Shown here: positions 27,764 to 36,633 of the stretch, piece by piece
Layout of the letters: the number at the start of each line of letters is the position of its first letter
Numbering within the stretch: position 1 is the first letter of the stretch
NCBI GenBank assembly: GCA_963707555.1
Contig: CAVPQM010000017.1
Span: 85,829-149,828, forward strand
Reading direction: 5' to 3'
Length of the DNA: 64,000 nt
From: JAFAFN01 sp963707555
Lineage (GTDB): Bacteria; Actinomycetota; Acidimicrobiia; Acidimicrobiales; Microtrichaceae
Program-made: the position numbers and the translations under genes
The notes under the pieces: generated by a model
Told to the model about the DNA's origin: nothing
Seen by the model: the letters and a program-made list of their open reading frames with translations, nothing else
Database searches by the model: none

Positions 27764-28825
27764 TCAGCCCCGGAGGTGGTGCTCGACGCCGCGGGCGAAG
27801 CGCTCGACGTCGTCGGCGGTGGTGGACCAGCTGGTCATCCACCGCACGAGCGACTGCGACAGGTCCCACTCCCAGAAGAACGACCAGGCCTGCAGCGGAG
27901 CGATCGACTCGGTCGGCAGCCGCACGAAGACCGAGTTGACCTGTGGCGCCGACGCCAGGCTCACGCCGTCGATGCCCTCGACCCGGTCGGCGAGCAGCCG
28001 GGCCATGTCGTTCGCATGCTGTGCGTGGCGCAGCCACAGGTCGTGCTCGAGCAGCGCCAGCAGCTGCGCCACGATGAACCGGCTCTTCGAGGCGAGCTGT
28101 CCGGCCTGCTTCCGCACGAAGGCGGCACGTTCGGCGAGCTCGGGACGCAGGAACACGACGGCCTCTCCGTAGATCGCTCCGTTCTTGGTCAGGCCGAAGG
28201 TCATGACGTCGACGCCGGTGTCGGCGACCATCGACCGCGGGATCGCTGCCGCCCGCCGCGACCGCGCACGATGCGGGCACCGTCGAGGTGCACACGCATT
28301 CCGTGGGAGTGGGCGCGGTCACAGAGGTCGGCGATCTCGTCGGTCGAGTAGACGGTGCCCATCTCGGTCGCCTGGCTGATCGACACCACGGCCGGCTGCG
28401 GGTGGTGCTCGCTGTCGAGCCACGCGACGTGCGCGTCGATGTGGTCCGGCACCAACTTGCCGTCAGGTGTCGCGACGGGGATCAACTGCGACCCGGTGAA
28501 GCGGGTCGGCCACGCCGCACTCGTCGACGACGATGTCCGCGCTGTCGGGGGTGATCACCGCCTGCCACGGCTGCAGCAACGTCGCGAGCCCGACGACGTT
28601 CGCGCCGGTCCCGCCCCAGCACAGGTAGGTGGCGACCTCACGGTCGAAGAGCTCGTCCATGGCCAGCTCGGCCCGGCGGGTCCACGGGTCCTCGCCGTAG
28701 GCGAGGGCAGGCCCGTCGTTGGCCCTGCCGATCGCCTCGACCACATCGGGCGCGGCGCCGGCGGCGTTGTCGCTGGCGAAGGAGTTGAGCGGCGGGGGCG
28801 GCGGGGTGTCGGCGATGTGGGACAT
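27764..28825 (-). CDS. Low-specificity threonine aldolase family PLP enzyme, frame breaks
   Basis: About 352 residues of the beta-eliminating lyase/threonine aldolase fold, cleaving threonine or allo-threonine to glycine and acetaldehyde. It starts MSHIADTPPPPPLNSFASDN, followed by AYGEDPWTRRAE, WGGTGANVVGL, SISQATEMGTVYS, MRVHLDGARI (aspartate that contacts the pyridine nitrogen) and FGLTKNGAIYGEAV with the PLP-binding lysine. Frame shifts fall near 28515 and 28255. The start at 28825 is chosen from alignment to the N-terminal FASDN(A/Y)AG motif. The gene converges on the NatB-like permease, three bases separating the stops. Confidence 0.86.
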
Positions 28826-28946
28826 CGCCGAACATCTTTGCCCGACCGCGACCTCGGCGCGACGCGACGTCGCGTGGCACCCGGCCGACGGTGTGGCCCA
28901 CACGTGCCTCGGGTACCGGTCGCGGCAGCCGACGAAAGGACCGCCC

Positions 28947-29297
28947 GTGAACACCACCGGACCCGACACCACCGGACCCGACACCCGCTCTGGCGACCAG
29001 GCCGCCGACGTCGCGGAGCTCGACGACGCGAAGGACGGCCGCTGGGTGTCGGTGTCCGGCTCGGCCCGACTGGTCGAGGACCGACCGCGGGTCCAGGAGA
29101 TGTGGAGTCCGCTCTACCAGGCATGGTTCGACGGCGCGGACGACCCGGACCTCGTGCTGCTACGCGTCGATGCGCACAGCGCCGACTACTGGGACGCCGA
29201 CTCGAACCGGATCGTGCGACTGGCACGGCTGGTCACCGCAGCGGTCACCGGCGGCGACCCCGACACCGGTGACCGCGGGACGCTCCACACGGGGTGA
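28947..29297 (+). CDS. C-terminal half of a pyridoxamine-phosphate-oxidase-like stress protein
   Basis: 116 residues from a GTG with AAAGGA nine bases upstream. The core (GRWVSVSGSARLVEDRP, EMWSPLYQAWF, DPDLVLLRV, then ADYWD) matches the C-terminal part of general-stress-protein-26-type PPOX proteins. In those the N-terminal 60-70 residues build the other half of the flavin-binding beta-barrel; here they are replaced by a short Thr/Pro/Asp-rich leader (NTTGPDTTGPDT). The threonine aldolase gene starts just upstream on the other strand, leaving no room for the missing part. It is therefore a truncated or reduced protein and probably does not bind flavin alone. It could be a remnant. Confidence 0.6.
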   Translation: MNTTGPDTTGPDTRSGDQAADVAELDDAKDGRWVSVSGSARLVEDRPRVQEMWSPLYQAWFDGADDPDLVLLRVDAHSADYWDADSNRIVRLARLVTAAVTGGDPDTGDRGTLHTG

Positions 29298-29300
29298 CGT

Positions 29301-29688
29301 TCAGGCGTCGAGCACGGCCAGCATGGCGCCGGAGTGGATCGCGAAGTGGGTCGCGACGACCAGGCCGTCCTCGAGGGTCCACAGGTGCATCTCGGCGACG
29401 TCGAACGGCGCGCCGGTCGCGTTGACGGTCCCGATCGTGTGACCGAACTGCACCACGTGGCGGTCGTCGGACTCGTAGATGTCGTCGGTGCGCACCGACG
29501 AGGTGATGGTGCCCACCAACACGGAGCCCGAACTGGCCGAACCCTTCGTGGCCGGCGAAGTCCCCACCCCACGGCAGGCGCGGGTCCTGGTACATCGTGA
29601 CCTGGTCCGACAGGTGCGCGAGCACCCCGGCCGGGTCCTTGGCTGCCATGGCGGCGTAGATGCTCTCGACGATCTGCAGGTTGCCCAT
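29301..29688 (-). CDS. SnoaL/NTF2-like protein, one frame break
   Basis: About 128 residues of the NTF2-like cone fold. It starts MGNLQIVESIYAAMAAKDPAG, a typical SnoaL-like N-terminal helix, and continues VLAHLSDQVTMYQDPRLPWGG. After a shift near 29540 the other frame gives VLVGTITSSVRTDDIYESDD and the three strands HVVQFGHTIG, VAEMHLWTLEDG and LVVATHFAIHSGAML. Proteins of this fold include isomerases, hydrolases and binding proteins, so no reaction can be assigned. GGAG is seven bases upstream of the ATG. Three bases separate it from the convergent PPOX fragment. Confidence 0.75.
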
Positions 29689-29719
29689 CTGATGCTCCGT
29701 GAGTCGTGGTGCGGTGCCA

Positions 29720-30010
29720 TCAGTCTCGACGAAGCGAACCGCGGCGCACTGGTGGCGGCGCTGGGACGCGGGCCGCGTCCGGCTCGGGCCGGGGTGGCTC
29801 GGGCCGGACGCGGAACAGCCCCCGGTTCCGGGCGAGGAACCGAGGGCCGTTCGCCTGGTGGGTCGAGACGTTGCGCGGGATGTGCTCACCAGGGCGAGGA
29901 TCAGGCCCACCACGCCGATCGCGGCGACGATCAGTGCCGATGGTCGAATTGGCGAATGCGGCGATGAGGACGCCCACCACCACGACGAGAAGTGCTGCTC
30001 CAATGGTCAT
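29720..30010 (-). CDS. Small membrane protein (DUF6458-like), frame uncertain
   Basis: The first 20 residues MTIGAALLVVVVGVLIAAFA form a membrane helix. In the neighbouring frame from about 29945 a second helix follows (SALIVAAIGVVGLILALV), so a single-base shift separates the halves. Two helices joined by a short loop, with ATG preceded by GGAGG at seven bases, resemble the small two-span DUF6458-type proteins common in actinobacteria. The C-terminus is unclear: one frame stops at 29720 after an Arg/Pro-rich tail, the other runs into the SnoaL gene. Function unknown. Confidence 0.5.
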   Translation of the reverse strand: MTIGAALLVVVVGVLIAAFANSTIGTDRRRDRRGGPDPRPGEHIPRNVSTHQANGPRFLARNRGLFRVRPEPPRPEPDAARVPAPPPVRRGSLRRD

Positions 30011-30135
30011 GTCTGTTCCTCCGTCTCGTGACCTGTCGGTCGACGGTTCAGTCCCCGCCCGGGTGCCGAGTTCAAACTCGGATCACACTCGCCACGCTCG
30101 TCGAGCAGCGTGTCCGGCCCGGTGTCGACCGACCG

Positions 30136-31836
30136 TCAGCCCGACGACCGGTCGCGGGTCACGAACGGCTCGAGGAGCTCAGGGGCGACCACGCTCGCGA
30201 ACTCGAGGGCCTCGTCGGCCGACACGTCGATGGCGGCGTAGCCACCCTCGCCGGCCGAGGTCGCAGCGACGACGGTCCTCAGTCCGAGGCGGCGCTGCAA
30301 CGACGACTCGCGCACGACCACGGTGCTCACCGCCGAGCGCTGCAGCACCGAGGTCGACCTGCTCCACAGCCCCGAGCGCACCACCAGGAAGTCCCCGGCG
30401 ATCGTGTGCCCGAGCGAGCGGAACGCCACGACCGCACACCACAGCGTGACCGGGGTGAGTGCGACCGGCACGACGACGGTCCACGTCGGAGCCACGTCGA
30501 CCCACACGAGCCCTCCGACGACGGCGAGGAGCAGCGCACAGGTCGCCAACGCCCACACGGCACGACGTCGCAGCGCTGCCCGTGGGTGCACGGCCAGTGG
30601 CGCATCGAAGGGGTCGGGTCGGGTGCCGAGCACGATCGCCGCCACACGACGAGCGACCGTGATCGGACCGCGTGGCAGGACCGCCGCCGGCTGCGACATC
30701 GCGGAGAGCGACAGCCCCGTCGTGATGACGCTCGTGTCCGCAGTGCCCATCCAACGCCAGAGCACCGGCTCGGAGATCTGCACGCCGCGGAGACGGTCGT
30801 CGTCCCGGGTCACTTCACGCGTGGTGAGCAGGCCGTGGCTCGTGCGCAGCGCGGTGCCGCCGGCATCGGTGGGCACCCGGGCGAGCACGAAACGTCCGTA
30901 CTCGACGAAGAAGTTGACGGCGAGCCCGGCCGCACCGACGAGCGTCGCCGCGGCGAAGGCGATCGCAGCGGTCCCGATCGGACCGATCCGATCCCAGTCG
31001 ACGGAGCGCTGCACGATGCCGGCGACGTCGATCCCCAGCGACGACAGGAACCAGTACCCGCCCCAGATCAGGCCGCCGGCCATCAGGTAGGCCCAACCGC
31101 TGACGACGTTGAACACCACCCAGCGAGGATCGAACCGAGCGATCACGTCGACCTGCTCGGGCGGCAGCTCATCGAGTGGCACGTCATCGAGTGGCAGGTC
31201 GACGTGAGAGTCGTCGACGTGCAGCTCGTCGTTCGACAGCTGGTCGAGCGGCGAGGTCCGCGGACCGACGGACGCCGGCGGCGCCGAGGCGCTGCGACCC
31301 TCGAGCAGGATCTGGCGGAGCCGCTCGGCGTCGGCGATCGACACCGCGTCGAGGTCGAAGGCCGCCTCGCCGGTCGACTCCTGCTGACCCGCTCCGATGC
31401 TGACGACCCGCAGGCCCCCGAGCCGGTGTCGCAACCGGGCGTGCACATCGACGCTGCGGATGCGGTCGCGTCGCACGGACCGCTCGCGCCGCACCAGCAG
31501 TCCGGTGCGCAGCTCGACCAGCTCGCCGGTGATCCGGTAGCGGGTGACCAGCCAGCGGTAGGCGTCGGCCGCTGCGCCGAACACGCCACCGACCGCCACC
31601 GCGACGAGGGGCCAGCGCCCGGGGCCCTCGTTCGACGCACCGACGACCACGTCGAGCACGACGACGGGGACGAGCGAGACGACGGCCTGCACGGCGTCGA
31701 CCGCGATCATGCGGCTGTCCAGTCGGCGCCAGTCCCCCGACGCGAGTGGCGGCCCGGGGCCCGCGTCCCGCGGCACTGCGTGCTCCGGGAGTGGACCGGC
31801 ACCCCGGACAAGCTCGCCCGGCTCGGGCACTCTCAC
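30136..31836 (-). CDS. Bacterial PH-domain membrane protein, YdbT-like
   Basis: About 566 residues. Three bacterial PH (bPH2, formerly DUF304) domains are each preceded by pairs of membrane helices: RYRITGELVELRTGLLVRRE followed by RIRSVDVHARL, a second with GTALRTSHGLLTTREV, and a third with AGDFLVVRSGLWSRSTSVLQ. This is the YdbT plan, and the partner YdbS-like gene lies directly upstream with GTGA overlap. In Bacillus the YdbS/YdbT pair protects against certain antimicrobial peptides; the role here is inferred only by similarity. The start is the GTG at 31836; a second GTG six bases on is possible. Frame intact. Confidence 0.82.
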   Translation of the reverse strand: MRVPEPGELVRGAGPLPEHAVPRDAGPGPPLASGDWRRLDSRMIAVDAVQAVVSLVPVVVLDVVVGASNEGPGRWPLVAVAVGGVFGAAADAYRWLVTRYRITGELVELRTGLLVRRERSVRRDRIRSVDVHARLRHRLGGLRVVSIGAGQQESTGEAAFDLDAVSIADAERLRQILLEGRSASAPPASVGPRTSPLDQLSNDELHVDDSHVDLPLDDVPLDELPPEQVDVIARFDPRWVVFNVVSGWAYLMAGGLIWGGYWFLSSLGIDVAGIVQRSVDWDRIGPIGTAAIAFAAATLVGAAGLAVNFFVEYGRFVLARVPTDAGGTALRTSHGLLTTREVTRDDDRLRGVQISEPVLWRWMGTADTSVITTGLSLSAMSQPAAVLPRGPITVARRVAAIVLGTRPDPFDAPLAVHPRAALRRRAVWALATCALLLAVVGGLVWVDVAPTWTVVVPVALTPVTLWCAVVAFRSLGHTIAGDFLVVRSGLWSRSTSVLQRSAVSTVVVRESSLQRRLGLRTVVAATSAGEGGYAAIDVSADEALEFASVVAPELLEPFVTRDRSSG

Positions 31837-32329
31837 GTCGCGTCGCCAGGGGTTCGTTGGGTGATCGCGGTGAGACGCTCCGCCGTGCGGGCTGCGACCT
31901 CGTGGTCGAGGCCGACGATCTCGATCGCACCACGCGCGACGATGCAGTGGTGACCCGCAGCGTGGACAGGCCGAGCGCCTGTTCCAACGGCCCGCGCACG
32001 GCGTCGACGGTCTGGATGCGAGAGATCGGCGCGACTCGCCACTCGAGCACCCACCAACCGGTGCGTGCGTAGACGGCCTCGTCGGTGACCTCCCAGCGGT
32101 GCACCCTCGAACGCCACCAGGGCTCGACCACGACACTCACCACCGCCGCGCCGCCGAGCACGACGAGCAGCACCGTGGTCCACGGCCGCGCCGCGGTCCA
32201 CCACACCCAGGCGATGGACGCGCCGACGAGCAGCGGCACGAAGAACGCGACGGCCCGCAGGATCCACCACCACCGCGCTCGCGCATCGATCGCGTGGCGT
32301 GGCGGACGCAGGTGCAGCGCGTCGGTCAC
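31833..32329 (-). CDS. Bacterial PH-domain membrane protein, YdbS-like, one frame break
   Basis: About 165 residues. Two membrane helices (ILRAVAFFVPLLVGASIAWV, then a second starting TTVLLVVLGG) are followed by a PH domain (HRWEVTDEAVYARTGWWV, EWRVAPISRIQTVDAVRG, GLSTLRVTTASS). A shift near 31945 moves to the frame ending DHEVAARTAERLTAI and TQRTPGDAT. The GTG start at 32329 overlaps the stop of the TetR gene by four bases, and its stop overlaps the YdbT-like start, so all three genes form a tight translationally coupled operon. Confidence 0.8.
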
Positions 32330-32967
32330 CGTCGCCTCCTCGACGGGCGCTCCGGCGCACGTATGGCATGCGTGGTGAAGTCCGCGAGCGCAGCGGCGTC
32401 GGCGACCAGATCGAGTCGGTCGTCGAGGACCCAGGCACCGGCGACGCCGTCGATCGAGCGCAGGATGGTCGTGGCGACCGAGCGGGGCTCCAGGTCGCGC
32501 AGCTCTCCGCTGCGGACCCCGTCGGTCAGGATCTCGACGATCGCCTCGACCTCTTCGGCCTCGTCCGCGGCGAACGGCCGTGACCCGTCGCTGGTTCGAT
32601 GGTTCATCACGACCTCGGTCATCGCCAGGAACTGCGAGCGGTGCGCGGCGAAGTACTCGCACTCCGCGGTGATCCAGGCAGCGATCCGCTCGGTCGCCGT
32701 CGTCGCCGCCTCGATCCGGGGTGCCATGTGCTCCCAGGCGTGTTCGAAGAACGCGCCGGCGACCTGGGCGAGCAGATCCTGCTTGCCGTCGAAGTGGTAC
32801 GAGATGACGCTCTTCGAGACCCCCGCACGCTCGGCGATCCGCGCCAACGATGTGTTCGCGTAGCCGACCTCGGCGACGACGAGGGTGGCGGCGTCGACGA
32901 TCTGCGCTCGCCGAGCTGCTTCGATGAACGAACCGCTCCGGCCGTTCGTCCTGGTTCCGGACTCCAC
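32326..32967 (-). CDS. TetR-family transcriptional regulator
   Basis: 213 residues. The N-terminal helix-turn-helix reads RRAQIVDAATLVVAEVGY followed by SLARIAERAGVSKSVISYHF and DGKQDLLAQV, a canonical TetR DNA-binding domain. The C-terminal ligand domain has no recognisable subtype. It is the first gene of the operon with the two PH-domain proteins and probably autoregulates it. A GTG start (MESGTRTNG) with TAGAAT six bases upstream indicates a leaderless transcript. The nth gene lies divergently 93 bases away. Frame intact. Confidence 0.88.
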   Translation of the reverse strand: MESGTRTNGRSGSFIEAARRAQIVDAATLVVAEVGYANTSLARIAERAGVSKSVISYHFDGKQDLLAQVAGAFFEHAWEHMAPRIEAATTATERIAAWITAECEYFAAHRSQFLAMTEVVMNHRTSDGSRPFAADEAEEVEAIVEILTDGVRSGELRDLEPRSVATTILRSIDGVAGAWVLDDRLDLVADAAALADFTTHAIRAPERPSRRRR

Positions 32968-32973
32968 GGTCGA

Positions 32974-32979
32974 ATTCTA
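32974..32979 (-). promoter_or_regulatory. -10 element of the TetR/YdbS/YdbT operon
   Basis: TAGAAT on the minus strand ends six bases before the GTG at 32967, one of the best matches to TATAAT in the window; no Shine-Dalgarno. Confidence 0.6.
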
Positions 32980-33060
32980 GGCCGGGCGGCCTGATCGTCA
33001 CCGGTCGCGCGGCGGCGGTGCGGATCGTCGGGTGTCGACGATCGGTAGAGTTCGGCTGCC

Positions 33061-33729
33061 GTGAAGCGACAGGACAAGGCCGATCTGATCGGCGAGATGC
33101 TCGACGACCTCTATCCGGAACCTCCGATTCCGCTGGACCACGTCGACCCGTACACGCTGCTCGTCGCCGTGGCGCTCTCCGCGGAGACGACCGACAAGAA
33201 GGTCAACCAGGTCACCCCGGCCCTGTTCGCCGAGGCGCCCACGCCGGAGGACATGGTGTCGATCGGTCCCGAGCGGATCCTGGAGCTGATCCGAGAGGTC
33301 GGCCTGGCACCGACCAAGGCGCGAACCTGTGGACCGCCGCGACGCAGATCGTCGACGCCGGCGGCGAGATCCCGCCCGACATGGTGTTCCTCGAGTCGCT
33401 CGCAGGGGTCGGGCACAAGACCGCGAGCGTCGGTGATGTCACAGGCGTTCGGCGTGCCGGCATTCGCGGTCGACACCCACATCCACCGCCTGGCCGCCAG
33501 GTGGGGACTGTCGAACGGCACCTCGGTCGAGCGGACCGAACGAGACCTCACCGCCGTGTTCCCGCCCGACACGTGGAACCGGCGGCACCTGCAGATCATC
33601 TACTTCGGGCGCGAGTACTGCCCGGCGCTGCGACACGACCTGACGACGTGCCCGATCTGCTCGTGGGCGGCGACGAAGAAGCAGGTGCGCGCCGAGCTGC
33701 TCGCCGCCACGACCAAGAAGCGGCGCTGA
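33061..33729 (+). CDS. nth: Endonuclease III-like DNA glycosylase, compensated frame breaks, atypical Cys cluster
   Basis: 222 residues of the HhH-GPD superfamily, which removes oxidised pyrimidines from DNA and cleaves at the abasic site. The N-terminal helices (DPYTLLVAVALSAETTDKKVNQV) are in one frame. From about 33318 to 33440 the meaningful sequence shifts (LWTAATQIVDAGGEIPPD, then LAGVGHKTASV with the catalytic lysine) before returning to AFAVDTHIHRLA with the catalytic aspartate. The C-terminus reads YCPALRHDLTTCPICSWA: three cysteines spaced C-X8-C-X2-C instead of the usual C-X6-C-X2-C-X5-C iron-sulfur loop. The cluster may be absent or use another ligand. GTG start; TAGAGT ends nine bases upstream. 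Confidence 0.86.
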   Translation: MKRQDKADLIGEMLDDLYPEPPIPLDHVDPYTLLVAVALSAETTDKKVNQVTPALFAEAPTPEDMVSIGPERILELIREVGLAPTKARTCGPPRRRSSTPAARSRPTWCSSSRSQGSGTRPRASVMSQAFGVPAFAVDTHIHRLAARWGLSNGTSVERTERDLTAVFPPDTWNRRHLQIIYFGREYCPALRHDLTTCPICSWAATKKQVRAELLAATTKKRR

Positions 33730-33771
33730 CCCACCCGAGGGCAGGTCAACGCCGCGTCGAACGGCCGGGGG

Positions 33772-34201
33772 TCAGCTGATGGCGCCGGCGGTCCGCTGGC
33801 CGGCATCGGGCACCAGCACGCGATCGACGAATCGCCAGCCGGCGTCGGTGCGACGCAGGGTGTCGCGGTACAGCCCGCTCACCAGCAGCTTCGACCCCGC
33901 CGGTCTCCTCGTCGGCGACCCACAGCTGCAGGTAGGCCGAGCCCTCGGCGGTCGCGCCGTCGCCGTCGATCCAGACGTTCGATGCGACGTGGCGGGAGCC
34001 GGGCATCATGACCGGCACGTTGTCGCCGAACTCGGTCCGCGCGGCGGGTGTGCCGTCGACGGCGAAGCCCATTCCGGTGTCGAGCGTGCCTTCCTCGACG
34101 AACGTGGCGGCCCACTCCGCACCGCGGCCGGAGTCGACCAGGTGGTTGTAGCGGGCGTAGAGCTGCTGGATCGCGACGGCGTCATCGGTGGAGAGGGGCA
34201 T
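33772..34201 (-). CDS. SnoaL-4-like NTF2-fold protein, one frame break
   Basis: About 142 residues. MPLSTDDAVAIQQLYARYNH followed by DSGRGAEWAATFVEEGTLDT is the usual N-terminal helix pair of SnoaL_4 proteins (gamma-hexachlorocyclohexane dehydrochlorinase/scytalone dehydratase relatives). Strands with SRHVASNVWIDGDG and EGSAYLQLWVADEE follow. A shift near 33893 moves to the frame ending KLLVSGLYRDTLRRTDAGWR and VLVPDAGQRTAGAIS. A catalytic His-Asp pair cannot be assigned with confidence. GGAG lies upstream of the ATG. It is divergent from the oxoacid dehydrogenase operon 108 bases away; a functional link is not evident. Confidence 0.75.
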
Positions 34202-34275
34202 GTGGAGCTCCGTTCTGAGGGTCGCCGGATCGTAGGTTCCCGACGGGGCGCTCGCCGCGTCGATGGCCGGAGCGG

Positions 34276-34303
34276 TTGACCGGCGCCGCCCAGCTGTCAC
34301 AGT
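34276..34303 (+). promoter_or_regulatory. Promoter of the branched-chain oxoacid dehydrogenase operon
   Basis: TTGACC (34276-34281) and CACAGT (34298-34303) are spaced by 16 bases, and the GTG of the E1-alpha gene follows six bases later. A good -35/-10 pair for a leaderless operon. Confidence 0.6.
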
Positions 34304-34309
34304 GGAGCC

Positions 34310-35548
34310 GTGGAGTCGTCCTCGGAGCCCCTGAGCCTCCGGATTCCCGAGCCGCTCGCCCGGCCCGGTCAGACGGCGTCGTTCGGGGACCTGCGGTTGA
34401 GCGACGCGGGTGCGGTGCGTCGCCCCGAACCGGACTGCGCCGAGGTCGACATGCTCGACCTGGCCTACTCGCTGGTCCGGGTGCTCGACGGCGACGGCAA
34501 GGCCCGTGGACCGTGGCGCGAATCGCTCGAGGTGTCGACGCTGGTGTCCGGGCTGCGAGACATGCTCACCGTCCGGGTCTTCGACCGGACCATGCTGCGA
34601 GCCCAACGCCAGGGCAAGACGTCGTTCTACGTGCAGGCCCTCGGCGAGGAGGCCGTGTCGTGCGCACACCGACGGGCGCTGGACCGCGGCGACATGTGCT
34701 TCCCGACGTACCGCCAGCAAGGCCTCCTGGTCGCTGCCGGCTACCCGCTCGTCATGATGGCGAACCAGGTGTTCTCCAACAGCGAGGACCCGCTCGTAGG
34801 TCGTCAGCTCCCGGTGCTGTACTCGGCGAAGGAGCACGGCTTCTTCTCGATCTCGGGCAACCTGGGCACCCAGTTCATCCAGGCCGTCGGCTGGGCGATG
34901 GCGTCCGCGTTGTCGGGCGACACGCGGATCTCCTCGGCGTGGATCGGCGACGGCGCCACCGCCGAGTCCGACTTCCACAGCGCGCTCGTGTTCGCGTCGA
35001 CGTACCAGGCGCCGGTGATCCTGAACATCGTGAACAACCAGTGGGCGATCTCGACGTTCCAGGGCTTCGCCCGGGGCAGCGGCGAGACGTTCGCAGCGCG
35101 TGGGCACGGGTTCGGCATCCCCGCGTTGCGCGTCGACGGCAACGACTGGCTCGCGGTGCACTCGGCGACATCGTGGGCCGCGGAGCGTGCTCGCCGGAAC
35201 CTGGGTCCGACCCTGATCGAGTGGGTCACCTACCGGGTGGGCGCGCACTCCAGCTCGGACGATCCCGCCGCCTACCGGCCCGGCGACGAGGCGACCCGGT
35301 GGCCCCTCGGCGATCCGATCGACCGCCTGAATGGCCACCTGCGAGCACTCGGCTCGTGGAGCGCGATCGACTTCGACGAGCTCGTCGAGTCGGTCGAGGC
35401 CGACGTCGAGGCCGCGGTGTCGACCGCCGAGTCCTACGGCACGTTGCACGACGACGGGCCACCGGACCGCGCCGCGTCGATGTTCGACGACGTGTTCGCC
35501 GAACCGACGCCGGAGCTGCTGCGACAGCGACGAGAGGCGGGCTACTGA
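34310..35548 (+). CDS. bkdA: Branched-chain 2-oxoacid dehydrogenase E1 component, alpha subunit
   Basis: 412 residues. Thiamine-diphosphate-dependent E1-alpha of the complex that oxidatively decarboxylates the 2-oxoacids from valine, leucine and isoleucine (or possibly pyruvate). The ThDP motif is GDGATAESDFHSALVFAST followed by IVNNQ. FPTYRQQGLLVAAGYPL, EHGFFSISGNLGTQ and YRVGAHSSSDDPAAYR are typical of BCKDH/Bfm alpha subunits rather than pyruvate dehydrogenase. GTG start with a leaderless promoter. The TGA overlaps the ATG of the beta gene (TGATG). Products may feed branched-chain fatty-acid primers. Frame intact. Confidence 0.92.
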   Translation: MESSSEPLSLRIPEPLARPGQTASFGDLRLSDAGAVRRPEPDCAEVDMLDLAYSLVRVLDGDGKARGPWRESLEVSTLVSGLRDMLTVRVFDRTMLRAQRQGKTSFYVQALGEEAVSCAHRRALDRGDMCFPTYRQQGLLVAAGYPLVMMANQVFSNSEDPLVGRQLPVLYSAKEHGFFSISGNLGTQFIQAVGWAMASALSGDTRISSAWIGDGATAESDFHSALVFASTYQAPVILNIVNNQWAISTFQGFARGSGETFAARGHGFGIPALRVDGNDWLAVHSATSWAAERARRNLGPTLIEWVTYRVGAHSSSDDPAAYRPGDEATRWPLGDPIDRLNGHLRALGSWSAIDFDELVESVEADVEAAVSTAESYGTLHDDGPPDRAASMFDDVFAEPTPELLRQRREAGY

Positions 35549-36618
35549 TGGCGGCCGGATCGACCACCGACGCCGCGCCTGCCACACCGTCGGTGACTCC
35601 GTCGGTGACGCGGCCGACGATGATCGAGGCGATCCGCGACGCGCACGCCGTCGCGATGGAACGCGACGAACGTGTCGTCGTGTTCGGCCAGGACGTCGGC
35701 TACTTCGGCGGGGTGTTCCGCTGCACCCAGGGGCTCCAGGAACGCTTCGGCAACCACCGCTGCTTCGACGCGCCGATCAACGAGAGCGGCATCGTCGGCG
35801 CCGCGATCGGCATGGCGCTCTACGGCCTGCGGCCATGCGTCGAGATCCAGTTCGCCGACTACATGTACCCGGCGTACGACCAGATCGTCTCGGAGGCGGC
35901 CCGCATCCGCCACCGCTCCGCGGCGGACTTCACGGTGCCACTGACGATCCGCATGCCGACCGGCGGCGGGATCTTCGGAGGGCAGACCCATTCCCAGAGC
36001 CCCGAGGCGCTCTTCACCCACGTCGCCGGGTTGAAGACCGTGATCCCGTCGACGCCCTACGACGCGAAAGGCCTGCTGATCGCAGCGATCGAGGACGACG
36101 ACCCGGTCGTCTTCCTCGAGCCGAAGCGCCTCTACAACGGCCCCTTCGACGGCCACCACGAACGACCGATCGTGCCGTGGTCGGCCGACGCGTCGAACGA
36201 CGTGCCCGAGGGCCACTACCGGGTGCCGCTCGGCGCGGCCCGCATCCACCGACCGGGGGACGACCTCACGGTGCTCACCTACGGCACGCTCGTGCACGTC
36301 GCGGCGACCGCCGCCGACGAGACCGGCGTCGACGCCGAGATCATCGACCTGCGGTCGCTGGTCCCGCTCGACGTCGACACGATCATGGCGTCGGTCGCGA
36401 AGACCGGCCGGTGTGTGGTCGCACACGAGGCGACGCTCACCTCCGGGTTCGGCGCAGAGCTCTGCGCCGTGCTGCAGGAGCGCATGTTCTGGTCGCTCGA
36501 GGCACCCATCGCCCGCGTCGCCGGCTGGGACACCCCCTATCCCCACGCGCAGGAGTGGGCCTACTTCCCCGGCCCCGCCCGTCTGGGCGCCGCGATGGTC
36601 GCGACGATGGAGGCCTGA
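35548..36618 (+). CDS. bkdB: Branched-chain 2-oxoacid dehydrogenase E1 component, beta subunit
   Basis: 356 residues. After a 20-residue Ala/Thr/Pro leader the protein begins RPTMIEAIRDAHAVAMERD and shows VVVFGQDVGYFGGVFRCTQG, INESGIVGAAIGMALYGLRP, EIQFADYMYPAYDQIVSE and FGAELCAVLQERMFWSLEAP, all standard for E1-beta. The C-terminal transketolase domain (LRSLVPLDVDTIMASV) is complete. The alpha2beta2 heterotetramer with the preceding gene product binds ThDP at the subunit interface. The 15-base gap to the E2 gene indicates one operon. No E3 (lipoamide dehydrogenase) is encoded here, so a shared E3 elsewhere is expected. Frame intact. Confidence 0.93.
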   Translation: MAAGSTTDAAPATPSVTPSVTRPTMIEAIRDAHAVAMERDERVVVFGQDVGYFGGVFRCTQGLQERFGNHRCFDAPINESGIVGAAIGMALYGLRPCVEIQFADYMYPAYDQIVSEAARIRHRSAADFTVPLTIRMPTGGGIFGGQTHSQSPEALFTHVAGLKTVIPSTPYDAKGLLIAAIEDDDPVVFLEPKRLYNGPFDGHHERPIVPWSADASNDVPEGHYRVPLGAARIHRPGDDLTVLTYGTLVHVAATAADETGVDAEIIDLRSLVPLDVDTIMASVAKTGRCVVAHEATLTSGFGAELCAVLQERMFWSLEAPIARVAGWDTPYPHAQEWAYFPGPARLGAAMVATMEA

Positions 36619-36633
36619 CGTGCGGAGCGAGCC

